A stretch of DNA of 64,000 nucleotides from Plantago major (GCA_026545765.1 CM048843.1:3906001-3970000), one strand, 5' to 3'. Counted from the first letter of the stretch, positions 34,980-48,918 are shown. The notes: generated by a model from the sequence alone, not told the origin. A program made the numbers and translations.

Positions 34980-37900
34980 ATGAGCCGGTCACCATCATTT
35001 TCTTTGAAGTCAGAACGCTTATCAGAAGTTGATGAAAAATCTTTGCAGCAATGGGTTGTTGCATTTTGTATCATTAGGTTTGATCTCGAGCAGGGACAAC
35101 TGATTGAGGAGTGTTATCCACCTGGCTGTCTTACTCAAAATGAGGAGCTTGAAGTTGCCTTTAGTTCATTTCCAGATTCAGTGTCACAGCATCATAACCG
35201 TTCGAGTATCCATGATTGCATCTTCTTCTTCCGCATGAGAAGACATCAAACACCTAAAATCCCAAACACAGAATCTTCAGAGATTGTTGAAGTAGATGAT
35301 ACCATCCCATCACAAAAACCAATTGGTACAGTTCCTAGAAAGGGTAAAAATCAGAACAGCTATAACACAAGATACTTGTATGGCTTTGTGTTCAATAGAC
35401 AGAGACACGATGAGAGGCTTAAGCGAGGAGGTGAACAAAAATCTATAGTTATTCTTTCTCACAGCCCATACTCTAGTGTGTTTAGACCATTGTTACAGAT
35501 TATGGGGCCCTTGTACTTTGATATTGGAAAGAAGGCCCTTAATTATATTGCTGGTTGTGTATCAATGTGGCCTACTCCTTTACCTGGTCAACCAATGGAA
35601 CTTCCTATCGGCAATGCATCTCTTAAAGTGAACCTGCCACCTTCTCATAGTTTGCCATCAGATGGTGGACTCTTTGAAGACTCTGCTTCATCACTAGCAC
35701 CTCTTCTCCCTTCAAATCAATCAGTTCCACAGGGTCTATTTCATGACTCAGATATTTTCGGCACATTTCGGTCACTGTTAATGCAGCTGTGGAGGCTGTG
35801 GGAACTTTTACTTATTGGGGAACCCATTTTAGTTATAGCACCTACACCGCCACAATGTTGTGAAGCTGTTGCAGGTCTTGTAAGTTTAGTTGCCCCACTT
35901 CTTTTTAGTGTTGACTTCAGGCCTTACTTCACTATTCATGACCCGGAATTTGCCATTTTGAACTCTCTTCAAGAGGGCGCCACTTTTCCTCCTATCATTT
36001 TAGGTGTGACTAACCTTTTCTTCTTAAAAGCACTACGTAATATGCCTCACATTATTTCAGTTGGAAGTCCTGCTTCAAATTCAAATCGTTTTAGTACTGG
36101 TTCAAGGGGTTTTGCTGGTGGAACTCCTATTCAACAGGAAGGGCTAAATCTCCAACGTCTTTCATTGAAAAAGTTTACCCCTGCAAACTTATTGAATGCT
36201 GTTAAGCTGAGAAGAGACGGTCCTTTGTGTTTAATGACAGAACACAAAGAAGCTATATGGTCAAACTATGATGCGGTGACAAAGCCCGATACCTCTATCT
36301 TAAATAGGCTTATTGATGCTGGAATGTCTCCAAGGGTTGAAGAGTCGATGTCAGTTGTCAACAATGATATATTACGGCGTCATTTTTTGGAACTGACAAC
36401 TAATTTCTTGGCCCCCTTTGGTCCATATTTTAGAGCTAATACACCTTCTGAAGCATCATCACCATTTTCTGATCCACCTCCTCTACCCCCATTCAATTCA
36501 GACGAATTCCTGGTGAGCTTGTCACAGAGAGGACCTGGAAAATTTCTATTGAAGCGGATGAAATCAAATTGGATGGACTTGTACAGGTACTTATTACTGG
36601 AGAAATCCTTGGCTGATGAACACTTCCCCTCGATATAATTTTTAGTTTTATTCTATTCATTAAACAGCAAAAAGATTAATGAAGAAAGAAACACAATTAT
36701 TCTAATATAAAAAGATAATAAAGTTATTCCTAATGCACTGTTTTGCTGTATATTTCCAAATGCTGTGAGGGTGCATAAGGGAGGTGTTTTCAACTAATTA
36801 TCTGTTTCCTACTTTCCCTGCATTTTCATGTGAATAGCAGTTCAGCCAATCTATTTCTTAAAATGTCAGTGATGACCCTGATCAAGTAACAGTCACTGCT
36901 GGGAAACTGCTATATGTCCCACTCGTTATGTCTCGCGGGAATTGCATATGCACATAGCCTGGACCTTTGCGATGCATGCATATTATTTTGCCTTTATGCT
37001 TGATTTTGTTTGTGTGTATTATTTCCCTGAAATTCAGCTGTTTTGTACTTCATCAGGCGGTTCTTGAGAGGTCAAAACTTCCTTCCATGGTTTCGAAGAA
37101 AGCGTGCTGTTGCGGAACAGGAACAATATAAGTTGTGGAGACAGGCTAGGCTTAATGCCAACATGCATCTGTTAATCAGTAAATTGTCTGAATTGGAAAT
37201 CGTCGATACATTCAGTGCAATTGAGAGAAACCTTCAGGGAGAAATGCAGGCAAGTTTTTTGTTCTCCATCATATCAAAATGCATTATAATCAGTGTATTT
37301 CATGTTATTTTGAGGTTTTAGCCAAATGAGTAATGAGATATAGCCGCTAGACACGTTTTACAGTATAATGTGAGGAACGGGGATCTAGGATTTTAAAGAG
37401 TAGCATAATAGCACATCAAGTATAGATTTATACTTATACATAATGGGTGGGTCTAGTGTCTTCAGTGCATTTAATGGAATGTGCTTTGTTTTAATTATCT
37501 TTTCTTTTCTTTTTCTTTCTTTCTCTCTTTCTTCTTCTTCCTTTTTTTTTTTTTTTTTTAGTGTTTTGTTTTTTTGTCTGCTGTGACCTATGGATGCATA
37601 GATGTTGGGAAACATATATAAACTGCTGGTTTGGTCAGAAGGATCTTTAATTTGCATAGCCCTTATGCATCCCCCATCCCCCTCCTGCTAATTCTTTTGA
37701 TTGTTATAGGTATGGAAAGTGAAAAGATCTACTTCTCATGAGACATAGTCAAATTCGTTTAAATTGTCTCTCAAAAGAACTTAAATACTTGCATCTATTA
37801 TTAGTTGTTGCAGTCAAGTCTCAACTGTGAAATTCATTCTTACTTTCAATAAAGTTTGTCAATGATCTGTAGCCTACTGGCAGTCTTGTATCTGTTAACT

Positions 37901-39437
37901 AGAAACTTGTGGGTTCAAATCCATTTGGGATTTGGATGAGGTTGCAATTTGTAGTCTGTGCCTAGCACGTAATGTTTCATGATGTTCAAGGTAAATGATA
38001 GAATTCGAATTATGCTACTTCTTTCCTGTTGCCTCAGATCAAGAGAAACTAATGCTAGGAGTGTCATTTGTTCTCCTTAGCACCTCTAGTATGTCCCTAT
38101 TCTATATTTTAGATGGAGGCTGAGTTTCTACTGGACAACCGAAAGAGAGACATGATAGTCCTTTATGTGTTGCTGTGGGTATGATCGAACTTTTGTCCGT
38201 TTAGCATTCTTGAATGACCTCCAATTAATGCATGCAATACATAACATACCACATTTATGATATCCAGACGACAAATTTTTGTAAAGTCAAGATTTTCCTA
38301 ATATAAAGGAAAATCATAACCCTCCCACCCCAAGTGTATGTCACACTCAACTAATTTTTACTAATATGATGTGATTTTACTATTATTTAGGGTAATCAAG
38401 TCTTTTACAAGACTTGCACTCTCCAGGCTGCACGAGAAAGAGAATTTTTCTGGCCATCCTAAAGATATTCACAATTTTCAAAGCTATCAAGTAGCACATG
38501 ACAAATTGCGTCAGTCTTTCTGCTCTTCTAAGAATATCCTATAAAACACTTTCTTTGATGCTGACGAACAGCCCGGTGCGAAAGCATCATTATTGAATGG
38601 CACCATAAAGTGGATTCAGTAGCACATACATAATCAAACAGGAACCTTATGTACATTAATACTGAGATTATCTGCTGAAAGAGTGACTTTTCTTGGCTGA
38701 ATAATCTTTTTATTCTGTATGACCCCAGTCACTTCCTGGGTGCCCCTGAAGGGCTTACAGAAAAAAGCTCATGAAATGGAAGTCTTACTCACAGGCTGTA
38801 TTACCAACTTTGTGCAACTTTTGTGTCCGAGGACAGAATACCCCTGTGGAATTGGCCTGCCCTATTAACGGAAATCAACTGTGTATATCTTTTAAACATG
38901 GTTTTTCGAGCGAACTGTTTGATGTTGCCGTGTGGCATTGGAAATTGATTATAAAGCTTTCTCCTAATGGTGTTTTGTCATGTTCTGGCTGTATGGCGAG
39001 TTTAAAAGTTTCAATATTCTCATACTTATGTTGAATTTTGCTTTCAGCACTTCTATAGGTTGAGTTGGAACTTGTGAGATTGATAATATTATATGTTAAT
39101 GGCTCAAATTTGAAAGACAGACCTTTTCAAATGAGGATCTCCTGATGTCCTTCAATGGCCAGTGACATCTTTGTGTTGGCTGCTCACCTCTATTTTACAT
39201 AATTCGATCCTCTCCACAGCTTTATGTCGACTGATGTTTTTAAATCATAATATCGAATATTTTGAAGACCCTCTTGTGCAATTTTCTCCAAAACAGTATG
39301 GAAGTGCAAATGAAGATACTGAAGCTGTCTGCATGAAATTGAAGAAAGATCTTCATACCGTGTTCAACATTCTCCCGAAGGACATGCAAGAGCTTTTAAT
39401 TGTTAACCACCCAGAGAGGCTGTCTCTTCGAGAATAA
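34980..39437 (+). CDS. DENND6-type DENN domain protein (three coding exons)
   Basis: Plant relative of DENND6/FAM116, proteins with a tripartite DENN module that act as guanine nucleotide exchange factors for Rab GTPases in membrane traffic. Coding exons: 34980-36586, 37057-37249 and 39297-39437, giving 646 residues (human DENND6A is about 608). The N-terminal uDENN part begins QQWVVAFCIIRFDLEQGQLI, followed by PPGCLTQNEE and SFPDS; the central DENN part includes LWRLWELLLIGEPILVIAPT and RPYFTIHDPEF; the dDENN-like end includes LRRHFLELTTNFLAPFGPYF and the short C-terminal ILPKDMQELL. The ATG at 34980 is the first in its exon and gives the family N-terminus MSRSPSFS. Intron 1 is GT-AG; intron 2 starts CAG|GCAAGT, a GC-AG intron with an otherwise ideal donor. 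The last exon is set by frame and by homology to the conserved C-terminal PKDMQ segment. No damage is seen. Confidence 0.9.
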
Positions 39438-42400
39438 ATCACCCAAATGCTCCGTTACCTGACCAGTTTCTTCTTCAAGGTGGGTACATTGTAATCTGAT
39501 GATATGCAAAACATGGGTGTTAGCATGGATGAACAAGGCAGCATGTTTGCAATACGTGGTAGAAAGCCCTGTTTGTTGTAATACTCCACTGCTCCAATTC
39601 TTCTCAGAGATGGATGGTCATATTCTTGACCTTTCTGATTTCCCTGGATGAGATCGAGACTTGAAACCTGAAGACGTGCTGTCCAGATCACATATATTCA
39701 TGAGCTTCTGGTTTTCTAGCTGAGCAAAGAATGGTATGAGAAGAATGTTATTTATAGGCAGTTATTTTGGATATTTATGTTGCTAGTGTAGCCGATTTGG
39801 GTGTACGTTGTCCATTTAGTTCGAATGTATTCCTGTTGAGTTAAATTTAGGCTGTCCCAACGACGAAGTATTTGGGAAGAGAGCTGGGAATAGTAGTGAT
39901 TGCAGTACACTGTAAATCAATAGCCTAAAACCCTTGCAAAAGAAGTGTACATTTTTATGAATGCTTTTACACTTGTGACGTTAGTACAACTTTATATTAT
40001 TTTGTATGTTAGTCTTATGAATTCTGCTCTTTAGCGTGTTACTGCCAGAATTAAACCTGGGCTGCTCTCTATTGTTCGCAGTGACATTGTGTAACTTCGA
40101 TACTAGGGGCGAGTGCAATGCAATCACCAACACGTGGGGTCCATGTGGGCCCCACTTGATCTTGTGTTTGTAGGCTCATCCTAACATCAATTATATTGCA
40201 GTAGGATCGTTTACCATGAGTGTTTGGTTCCAAATTGGAATTACCAATTCTAGTTGCATTTTTGTATATAAGAACTACACAAAAACTCTATTGAAATTGA
40301 TAAAATTTAATTTCAATTTGGAACCTGGTTACACCCACAATGTCATCCGACTTGTTTTAGTAAAACGATGACAAGGGACCTGAATTGGTACTCCACAAAC
40401 TAGTGGAGTATTTAATCATATGTACAGAAGGCGACAATTACAGATTATGTGATCTGATAATGACATGTACTTGATTGTTTATGTGATGGGAAATAAACCT
40501 AATGTTCGTAAATGACAATAATTTAGAGTAATGATGACAGGAAGACCATGATATTTAAGTGGTTGGACTATATGATCAAACGTTGCAAATCCAAAGTGGG
40601 CAGCCCATGTTCTTGTTCATGACATGTTAAGATTTGATTTGAATTGAATTGAAAGGGTAGTGGTTCCTCTGGATAAGCATTCCTGTAAACATCAAGCTTC
40701 TCCCTCAATCTGATGGAAGCAATTATTCTTTCCAAACGTGTCCCTTCTTAATTTGAACTCATACGATTAGATTCGGTGTGCAAGATGTAGAACTGTAGTG
40801 TAAAAGTAACATTTTAATAATTTATCATGTGTGGGGTTGTTTCGTTTTTTGTAATATATGAAATTCTACCGATACACTTAAAAGTTAAAAACGTACAAAT
40901 TAGAAATAAGTATGAAGTTGGTTCTTGTTAGAGTGGAGATGCAATGCAGCAATGGAGCAGGAATCAGTTACAGGATGGCCCAATAATTCGGTTAAACTGA
41001 CAATTAGGGCCCAAAATGGGGTTTTCAGGTGGGTTCCAAATTTAAAATCCAGCCTGATCAGAATCAATAGTATATTTATCATCATCTCCATGGTAGTACA
41101 GTGTACACTATCCTTTTGAAACTTTATGTTGTTTTGTTTTGTAATGGTTGGAGAAAAGGATTAGAATTTAGAACTGTTCACACTGGATCCAACCTTCCTT
41201 TTGTGATTTGTTCTGGACAATCATGAGTTGGGATTGGCCTCATGCTTTTTAGTAATACTAAAGCACAAGTGACAACTATTTTTCTGGGCAACTTGTAAAG
41301 TTGAGTAATTTTATATGAGAATAAGAAAAGATATTCTTTACAGTTAATTAAGCAAGCATCTTATCAGTGAACTTCTTGCCACTTGCATGTATTATTGGTA
41401 TTGTTACCAACTATTGAGTGGCTCTCTTTAAGGTTGATTTATGAAAGGGAACATACTGATTATTCATTGCTGATTTATCTAATATGCCTTCATAATTGAT
41501 TATAAACTGGACTGTATGCATAAATAATGTCTTGTTTTGTCTGTATTAGGTGGATAAAATATGTCATCTTATGTGAAGATTTAAGGCATTAAATTCAAAA
41601 TAGGAATATTACTATTTGTTAAAAAACTGAGGAGGATAAGAATGCAGTAATATTGTGTGACCCCTTCTGTCGGTGACTGACTATTATGGACGTGTCGGCC
41701 GTCAAAAAATGGACTAAAATCGATTTTAGTATGAATGGACTTTATGTACTTTCGGTGAAGTAATTAATCAATAAGTCTCTCAAGTCAATATTCATCGGTT
41801 ATTATGTTTGTCATACAACTATAAACTCTTTTAAGTCACTATTTCACTCACTTAAAATCAAATCAATATTCATCTGTTAAATTTGTTAAAAACACTGTAT
41901 GTTAAAGTATTAAGTTGAGTGCATGTATTGTGGTGAATCTAAGTTTATAGATGTGTGCGTGTTTTCCTCGTTTCTTTTTTGTTTCTCTTCTATTGAAATT
42001 TGGACATGGACTTGCTAAACTAGTTAGAATGTGCATTTAATATAACTTTGTTTTAGTATATTTTTAATGTAATTTAATAATATATTTTTAATATCAAAGT
42101 TTGCAATAAAAGTGACTTGTAAAACTTCTATTGGTACAGAGGCAGTGAAATTTCAACTCATCAGCAACGGCAAGAGACAACACCAACAAAACGATCAGAA
42201 GTCAAATTTAAGTTTTGGAGTTGCCTCATATAGTCCTATTGTTCTTCTTGTTAGGCAATCATTTTTCTTCCATGATCAACTTTGGTTGTTTCTGCTTGTT
42301 TCCACTATAGTATTTGGCATTGTCTTTGGTATGGTTCGCATGGTTGATTTGGCTTTGGTTAAAATCCCACTCCTTCCTTCCGTCTTATAAAACTTCATAC

Positions 42401-42788
42401 ATTTTTAAAAAATCATACATAACCTTATACATTTTACGTTTTTAACTAATTCGAAGAACTATATATATTATCAAAACTAAAAACTATCCTTACACATAAC
42501 AAATAATTAAAAATGTAACTTGTATACTTAAATTACATATGTAACCATTAAAATTACAAATTTTATCACGTTCTCATATTTTATCACTTTTAATTTGATA
42601 TTTCAATTATACGCATCTACGTTTTGGAGGCAGTATAAAGGGTTGGCCCCCCTGTGTCTATTTCACAGTACTTGGTTAACAAAGATGATACTGTGATATA
42701 ATTAACTCCTTTTGTTTTGATAGGTAATTTATGTTGGATACAATTTTACTTACTTTGGAAATTTTTGTTTCTTTTTACGTACACTATA
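39438..42788. other. 3' UTR of DENN gene and intergenic DNA
   Basis: The 3' UTR probably extends to about 39970. Beyond it no gene is supported. Overlapping short frames at 40900-41119 and a 92-codon frame at 42112-42390 lack family signatures. Confidence 0.5.
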
Positions 42789-42790
42789 TA

Positions 42791-43037
42791 CTCCCTCCAT
42801 TTCAGAGAAAATGTTACATTTGGCTTTGTGGGGTCAATCGTCTTGAATTTATTAATTACTCATAAACGATAATAGTAAATAATTAATAAAATCATATAAT
42901 AAAAATTTAATTACTAAATTTTCATTATATAATTTTAATAATTTATTTATTAATATCGTTTAAGATTAAATAATAATTGACGTGGAAAACGATTGATATG
43001 AATAATAAAATGTATGATTTTTCTAAAATGGCTGGAG
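42791..43037. mobile_element. Stowaway-type MITE, 247 bp, TA target duplication
   Basis: Left end CTCCCTCCATTTCAGAGAAA and the complement of the right end, CTCCAGCCATTTTAGAAAAA, match at most positions. TA stands on both sides (42789-42790 and 43038-43039). The interior is AT-rich without coding sequence. Confidence 0.82.
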
Positions 43038-43798
43038 TAATACATAGTAGTTGATAGTAGTCCACTAGTCTTGCGAACTGTCCTCTGTGTGTATAGACTA
43101 GTTAGTTTGTTTAAAGTGAGCTTAGGATTAATATGACCTTGTTAATGCTGCTAATTCATTTTATTAATCAGTCGGTGCTAAGTTGCTAATGCTGTGTGTT
43201 GACTTGTTCTTATAGCAGTTTAAAGTATATTAAGTAGCACTGCAATTAATTAATTAGTATTTGATACTAATTTTCTAAATATCATAAATTAATTAAGCAC
43301 AAGAGAAGTTTCCAAAGATCTGTGCATGGTTGACTTGAAAATATGACTTCACCAGATTCTGTTTGTTGATTATGAGGACGCGTAGCTAGTTAAAAAAATT
43401 AATACTGTACTCCACTATATATTAAACTAAATTAAATTAGTATTATGTATACTATAGATTATGTTCGTCCAGAAATCAGAATATTATGTATACTCCATAT
43501 ATATTCATGGTTTAAGCCTTGAGGTGATATTGAATTTTTTAGGTGTATTTGGTACAATTTGAAATTGCAACAACTTTAATTCATTTAACAAATCTGATGC
43601 TTTTTGTCGCAAACGGTCGCTAAAGGAGGAAACAAAAGTAACTTTCTAACATGAGAAATATATCAACTCGTATCAGGAGATCTAACTTGATTTACCATAC
43701 CACTGAGATTCGAATTGGTTGGATTACAATACTTTTATACCATAAATAAACTCACTTCAGTTCAGTTCTATTTTGTTGTATTCATACGAAGAGAATAT

Positions 43799-44053
43799 TC
43801 TCAAAAGGAGAAATCAAATGCTGAAGAAGAAGAAAATATTGTGAAGGAATCAAAGACAAGAATACTGGAATGATTAACGAGATTTGATCTACCTTACCAT
43901 ATACATGTTGTAATCTTTGATTAATTTAGACTTCCCTTACTTAAGTATTTTAGATGCCTATATATACTTGTACTAGCATAACGTTTGTAGACATAGATTT
44001 TTCATTGAATAAGAGATTTCCTCTAGCAAATGCTTCTCTGCTAAACTCTGTTA
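43799..44053 (+). repeat. 5' LTR of the Copia element
   Basis: Begins TCTCAAAAGGAG and ends AACTCTGTTA. The borders are fixed by comparison with the 3' LTR: the base before and the base after differ between copies. It contains CTATATATAC, a possible TATA box, at about 43960. Confidence 0.93.
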
Positions 44054-44068
44054 TGGTACCAGCGCAGG
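44054..44068 (+). other. Primer-binding site
   Basis: TGGTACCAGCGCAGG starts with the TGG that pairs with the tRNA CCA end and resembles the initiator Met tRNA site (TGGTATCAGAGC) used by most plant Copia elements, with a few changes. Confidence 0.7.
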
Positions 44069-44217
44069 TTTAATAACCTCTTACCTTCTCAGTCGAGCAT
44101 CAAGCTTTGTTTTCTCTCTATTTCTTTGATTTGCTTTTTATGATTTCTGTTTTCAAACAAAAAACTTCCAGATCTCAGCTTTCTGTTACCTATTTGATTC
44201 TCTTGTACTTTTCACTC

Positions 44218-47200
44218 ATGGCCGAATCTAATATCGTTAATAATGGAACTAGTGATGAAGTCGCCGCACCTATCGTGCCGGTTGATATCACAGATCCATA
44301 CAGTGTTTATTTTTTGAGTCCCACTGATAACTCAACTGCTGTGGTGATTACTCCACCTTTAGACGGGAGCAACTATCATAACTGGAAGCGTATGTTCACT
44401 TTACAATTGTCTGTGAGGAATAAAATGGGTTTCGTTGATGGATCCCAACCTCAATCAGACACGGCAGACCCTCTTTACCTTCCATGGGTCCGTTGTAACA
44501 ACTTGGTCCTCACTTGGATCATTTACTCTGTCTCTAATGAAATCGCTTCTAACATACGATATGTTAGCACGGCTAAAGAAGCCTGGGATAAACTAAAAAT
44601 TCGTTATGCTGAACCTGACAATGTTAGAATTTTTCAAATTCAGCAAGAAATAAGTCATATCATGCAAGGAACAAGTACTGTTAGTGAATACTTCACTAAA
44701 CTTGGTGGTTTGCTTGAAGAAATGAAAAACTATAGGCCACCTTTGGGTTGTGTTTGTGGAGAGTGTACGTGTGATACTATGCATGACCTCAACTATAACT
44801 ATCAAGTAGATCAAGTCTTTCAATTTCTAATGGGCTTGAATAATGCTTATGAACATGTAAGGAGTCAGATTTTGCTCATGGAACCTACTCCAAGTCTTGA
44901 TAAGGCGTACTCTATGGTCCTTCAAGAAGAAAGACAGAAAATGACCAGGAATAACATGAACACTGGTGCAGAATCTTCTGCAATGGCTGTAGGCAATAAA
45001 AGAAAGGGCCGCTTGACTTGCACTCATTGCAAGAAAACAGGTCATATTGCTGAAAATTGTATTAAGTGTGATTTTTGCAAAAGGACAGGTCATCTTGAGA
45101 AAAACTGCTACAGGAAAAATGGATATCCACCAGACTACAAGTTTGGAAAAGGTGATGGTAGGGTACAACAAAGGTCTATGTCTCATGCCACTAACAATGA
45201 AGAGGAAGATGACATGGAACTTACTCCTGCACAATGGAGACAAATCAAGAAGATCATAAAAGGTCCTCAGATGAATGCAGTAGGCTCCTCTAGCCAAACA
45301 GACGTGGAGTTTGCAGGTAGCCAGGTTTTTAATGTCTTTTCTGCAAACTTACATACATGGATAATAGATTCGGGAGCTTCTGATCATGTAATTTTCTCTC
45401 CCTCACTTTATACTCATAATATGAGACCAATAAACTCTACTGTGCAATTACCTAACCACACAAATATTAGAGTTTCTCATATTGGTGATATAAAATTAAC
45501 TCCAGATGTTATTCTCACAAAAGCATTATGTGTTCCAAGTTTCAAAGTGAACTTGATTTCTGTGAGTAAACTAATCACTGACAATGATATTCAATTGAAT
45601 TTTGCTAAGAATTCCTGTGAAATGCAGATTCGCTCCTCATTGACGAAGATTGGAAGAGTGCGAACTAGGCAAGGGCTATATTTTTTGGACATTAATTTTC
45701 CCTCTATTGATATTCACATCAATCAATGTGCTCGGCTAAATAAAGACCTTTGGCACTTTCGGCTAGGTCATCTTCCCAATGAAAGACTCAAGTACATTGA
45801 GCAATTTTCCCCTATTGTGAAGAGCACTGATTTTTCATATTGTGATATTTGTAATAAGTCCAAACACAAGCGTAGCTCCTTTGATATTAATGAAAGTCGT
45901 TTCAGTTCTCACATTTTTGATTTAATTCATTGCGATATTTGGGTTCCTTTTTCCCAATGTTCTCTACAAAATCATCGATTTTTTCTAACCATTGTCGACG
46001 ATTGCTCAAGAATGACCTGGGTCATTTTACTCAAACATAAGTCTGATGTATCACAGGTTTTGCAAAATTTCATTCACATGGTTCACAAGCAATTTGATAC
46101 TTCAGTCAAGATCATCCGTACTGACAATGGATTGGAGTTTAAGATGGATGGATATTATGCACAACATGGCATAATACATCAAACGACTTGTGTATACACG
46201 CCTCAACAAAATGGCGTTGTGGAAAGAAAACATCAGTCTCTTCTTAACGTAGCTAGAGCTCTTTTATTTCAAGCTCACCTACCATTACGTTTTTGGGGAG
46301 ATGCTATACTAACAGCTGCATACTTGGTGAATCGAACTCCTAGTATTATCCTACAAAATAAAACTCCCTATGAAATTTTGTTTAATAAACAACCAATTTT
46401 TAATCATCTCCGCACTTTTGGTTGTTTAGCCTATGGAAAAACTATTAAGGAACTTAATCACAAGTTCAGTAGCAGATCTCGCAAATCTATTTTTCTTGGC
46501 TATCCTGCCAACGTTAAAGGATATAAACTTTACGATCTTAATAACAATTCTGTTTACATCTCCAGAGATGTAATTTTTCATGAATCTGAATTCCCTTTTC
46601 AAAAGGATGTTGTTTACATTCCTCGATGTCCGTCATTGAATCCATCAATTCCACCCGATTTGGTGTTTGTCCAACCTTCTCCGCTAATGCTTCAGAAGTT
46701 CCATTGCCATTTCGGCGTTTGGATGATGTTTCTGCTAACGTTGCAGAAGATGTTTCAGCTGATATTGTTGATGCAATTACTCCACCAACACCGATTTTGC
46801 CTTCCTCGGATATTCATACAGATAATTTATCGTCACCATCATCCGTTCATCCTACATCTCCTGCTTCTAGTTCTACTATACCTGTTTTGCCGAGCCCTAC
46901 CAACCCTCCACCCCTTCACAGGACCACACGCCCTACTCGCATGCCCTCACACTTAAAGGAATATCATTGTGAACTCATGCAACAAGGATCTCGACCCACG
47001 AAACTTCACTTCAGCACCAGTCATCCTCTATCTAATTTTCTTACCTATGATCAGCTTTCTGATGCACAACGAGCTTTTTCACTCATTTTGTCCACTGTTC
47101 ATGAACCACGATCTTTCTCTGAGGCAATGCAGTTTCCTCATTGGAAACAGGCCATTCAAGATGAAATTCATGCCTTGGAAGCTAATAAGACATGGGTCAT

Positions 47201-48733
47201 CACTTCTTTACCCAAAGGACATCAACCAATTGGTTGCCGTTTTGTTTTTAAAACCAAACTCAAAGCCGATGGTAGCATCGATAAATACAAAGCACGATTA
47301 GTTGCACAAGGTTTCACTCAACAATTTGGGTTGGACTACAACGAAACTTTTAGCCCAGTTGTTAAATTAACTACGGTGCGTATTTTTCTTGCGTTGGCCG
47401 CCCAACAACAATGGCATCTTACTCAAATGGATGTCCATAACGCCTTTCTTAATGGTGATCTTGAGGAAGAAATATATATATGAAACTTCCTCCCGGATTC
47501 ACCATTAAGGGGGAATCACATGATGAAGTTAGAGTATGCAAATTACAAAAATCATTGTATGGTCTTAAACAGACATCACGACAATGGAATTGTAAGCTAA
47601 CTCAATTTTTAACTCAAATAGGGTTTACGCAATCAAGACATGATTATTCATTATTCACAAGAAATACTTCCAATAGCCAGATTGCCTTGTTAGTTTATGT
47701 AGACGACATATTGCTAGGCGGCAATAATGTGAAGGAACTTGATAGTATTAAACAACATCTCAAAATGCAGTTTAAAATTCGAGACTTGGGGCAACCCAAA
47801 TATTTTCTAGGAGTTCAAATTTCTAGATCTAACAAGAGTATTTACCTATGCCAAAGAAAATATGCTCTAGAAATAATAGAGGAAAATGGTTTGATTGAAT
47901 GCAAACCCCTTGTTGTTCCAATGGAGCAAAATCATAAACTAAGCAAAACAAAAGGTGAATTACTTAAGAATCCAACAGAATACAGGAAGATTGTTGGAAA
48001 GCTAATTTACCTAACTTTTACAAGGCCAGACATAAGTTATTCTGTGAATGTTTTGAGCCAATATATGGAATCTCCCACTATTGATCATCTACAAGCAGCA
48101 CATAGGGTGATCAAATACTTGAAAGGCAATCCAGGACAAGGAATATTATTATCATCTAAGAAAAACATGGATTTGATGGCATATTCAGACTCGGATTATG
48201 CGGGATGTCCAGATACGCGAAAGTCAATTACTGGGTATTGCATAATGTTAGGAGATTCACTTATAAGCTGGAAGTCGAAGAAACAAACTGTAATAAGTCG
48301 ATCTTCGGCTGAATCTGAATATAGAGCTATAGCTCACACAACTTGTGAGATAATGTGGATCAAGTTCTTATTAAAAGATTTTGGATTCACAAATAAGAAA
48401 GCCACTAAATTGTATTGCGACAACCAATCAGCACTTCACTTAACAAAGAACCCCGTGTTCCATGAGCGAACAAAACATATCGAAGTGGATCAACACTTTA
48501 TCAGGGAAAAGGTATTGGATGGTTCAATTGAAGCACTGTATGTGCATATAAGCCAACAGTTGGCAGACATCTTCACTAAGGCGCTACCGTCGGAAACAAT
48601 AAGAAGGTTGATATTCAAGATGGGAGTATTGAACATATACTCACATCTTGAGGGGGAATCTCAAAAGGAGAAATCAAATGCTGAAGAAGAAGGAAAGATT
48701 GTGAAGGAATCAAAGACAAGAATACTGGAATGA
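44218..48733 (+). pseudogene. Copia gag-pol polyprotein, two frameshifts
   Basis: Encodes the polyprotein that packages RNA and performs reverse transcription and integration. In order: gag with GSNYHNWK; two CCHC zinc knuckles (CTHCKKTGHIAENC at 45018 and CDFCKRTGHLEKNC at 45066); protease WIIDSGASDH (about 45358); GAG-pre-integrase HFRLGHLP; integrase with DDCSRMTW, RTDNGLEF and PQQNGVVERKH; reverse transcriptase with [18 protein letters not shown] and YVDDILLGG (about 47695); RNase H with DSDYAGCPDTRKS, SRSSAESEYRA and ADIFTKAL. The frame shifts once between about 46624 and 46690, after integrase, and again at 47470-47483, where an ATATATAT run is two bases too long and meets a stop. The start is the ATG at 44218 (MAESN), although the frame is open further upstream. 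It can no longer make a full polyprotein from this copy. Confidence 0.93.
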
Positions 48734-48913
48734 TTAACGAGATTTGGTCTACCTTACCATATATATGTTGTAATCTTAGATTAATTTAGACTTCCCTTAC
48801 TTAAGTATTTTAGATGCCTATATATACTTGTACTAGCATAACGTTTGTAGACATAGATTTTTTATTGAATAAGAGATTTCCTCTAGCAGATGCTTCTCTG
48901 CTAAACTCTGTTA
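48659..48913 (+). repeat. 3' LTR of the Copia element
   Basis: Same ends and length as the 5' LTR, with about seven single-base differences. The pol reading frame runs 75 bases into it, which is common in Copia elements. Confidence 0.93.
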
Positions 48914-48918
48914 AATAT

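Larger units (their letters stand above)
43799..48913 (+). mobile_element. Ty1-Copia retrotransposon, near complete
   Basis: Full-length element with two 255-bp LTRs (43799-44053, 48659-48913), a primer-binding site directly after the left LTR, gag-pol and a polypurine tract (GAGGGGGAA) directly before the right LTR. Exact target duplications AATAT lie at 43794-43798 and 48914-48918. The LTRs differ at only about seven positions by eye, so insertion was recent in evolutionary terms. The ends are TC...TA and not the usual TG...CA. Confidence 0.95.

Noticed and set aside
42112-42390. 92-codon plus-strand ORF with a hydrophobic C-terminal part
   Set aside because: No family signature, promoter or splice context; AT-rich DNA of this length often has such frames.
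44054-44068. tRNA gene
   Set aside because: The short similarity to initiator Met tRNA is the primer-binding site of the Copia element; no cloverleaf is present.
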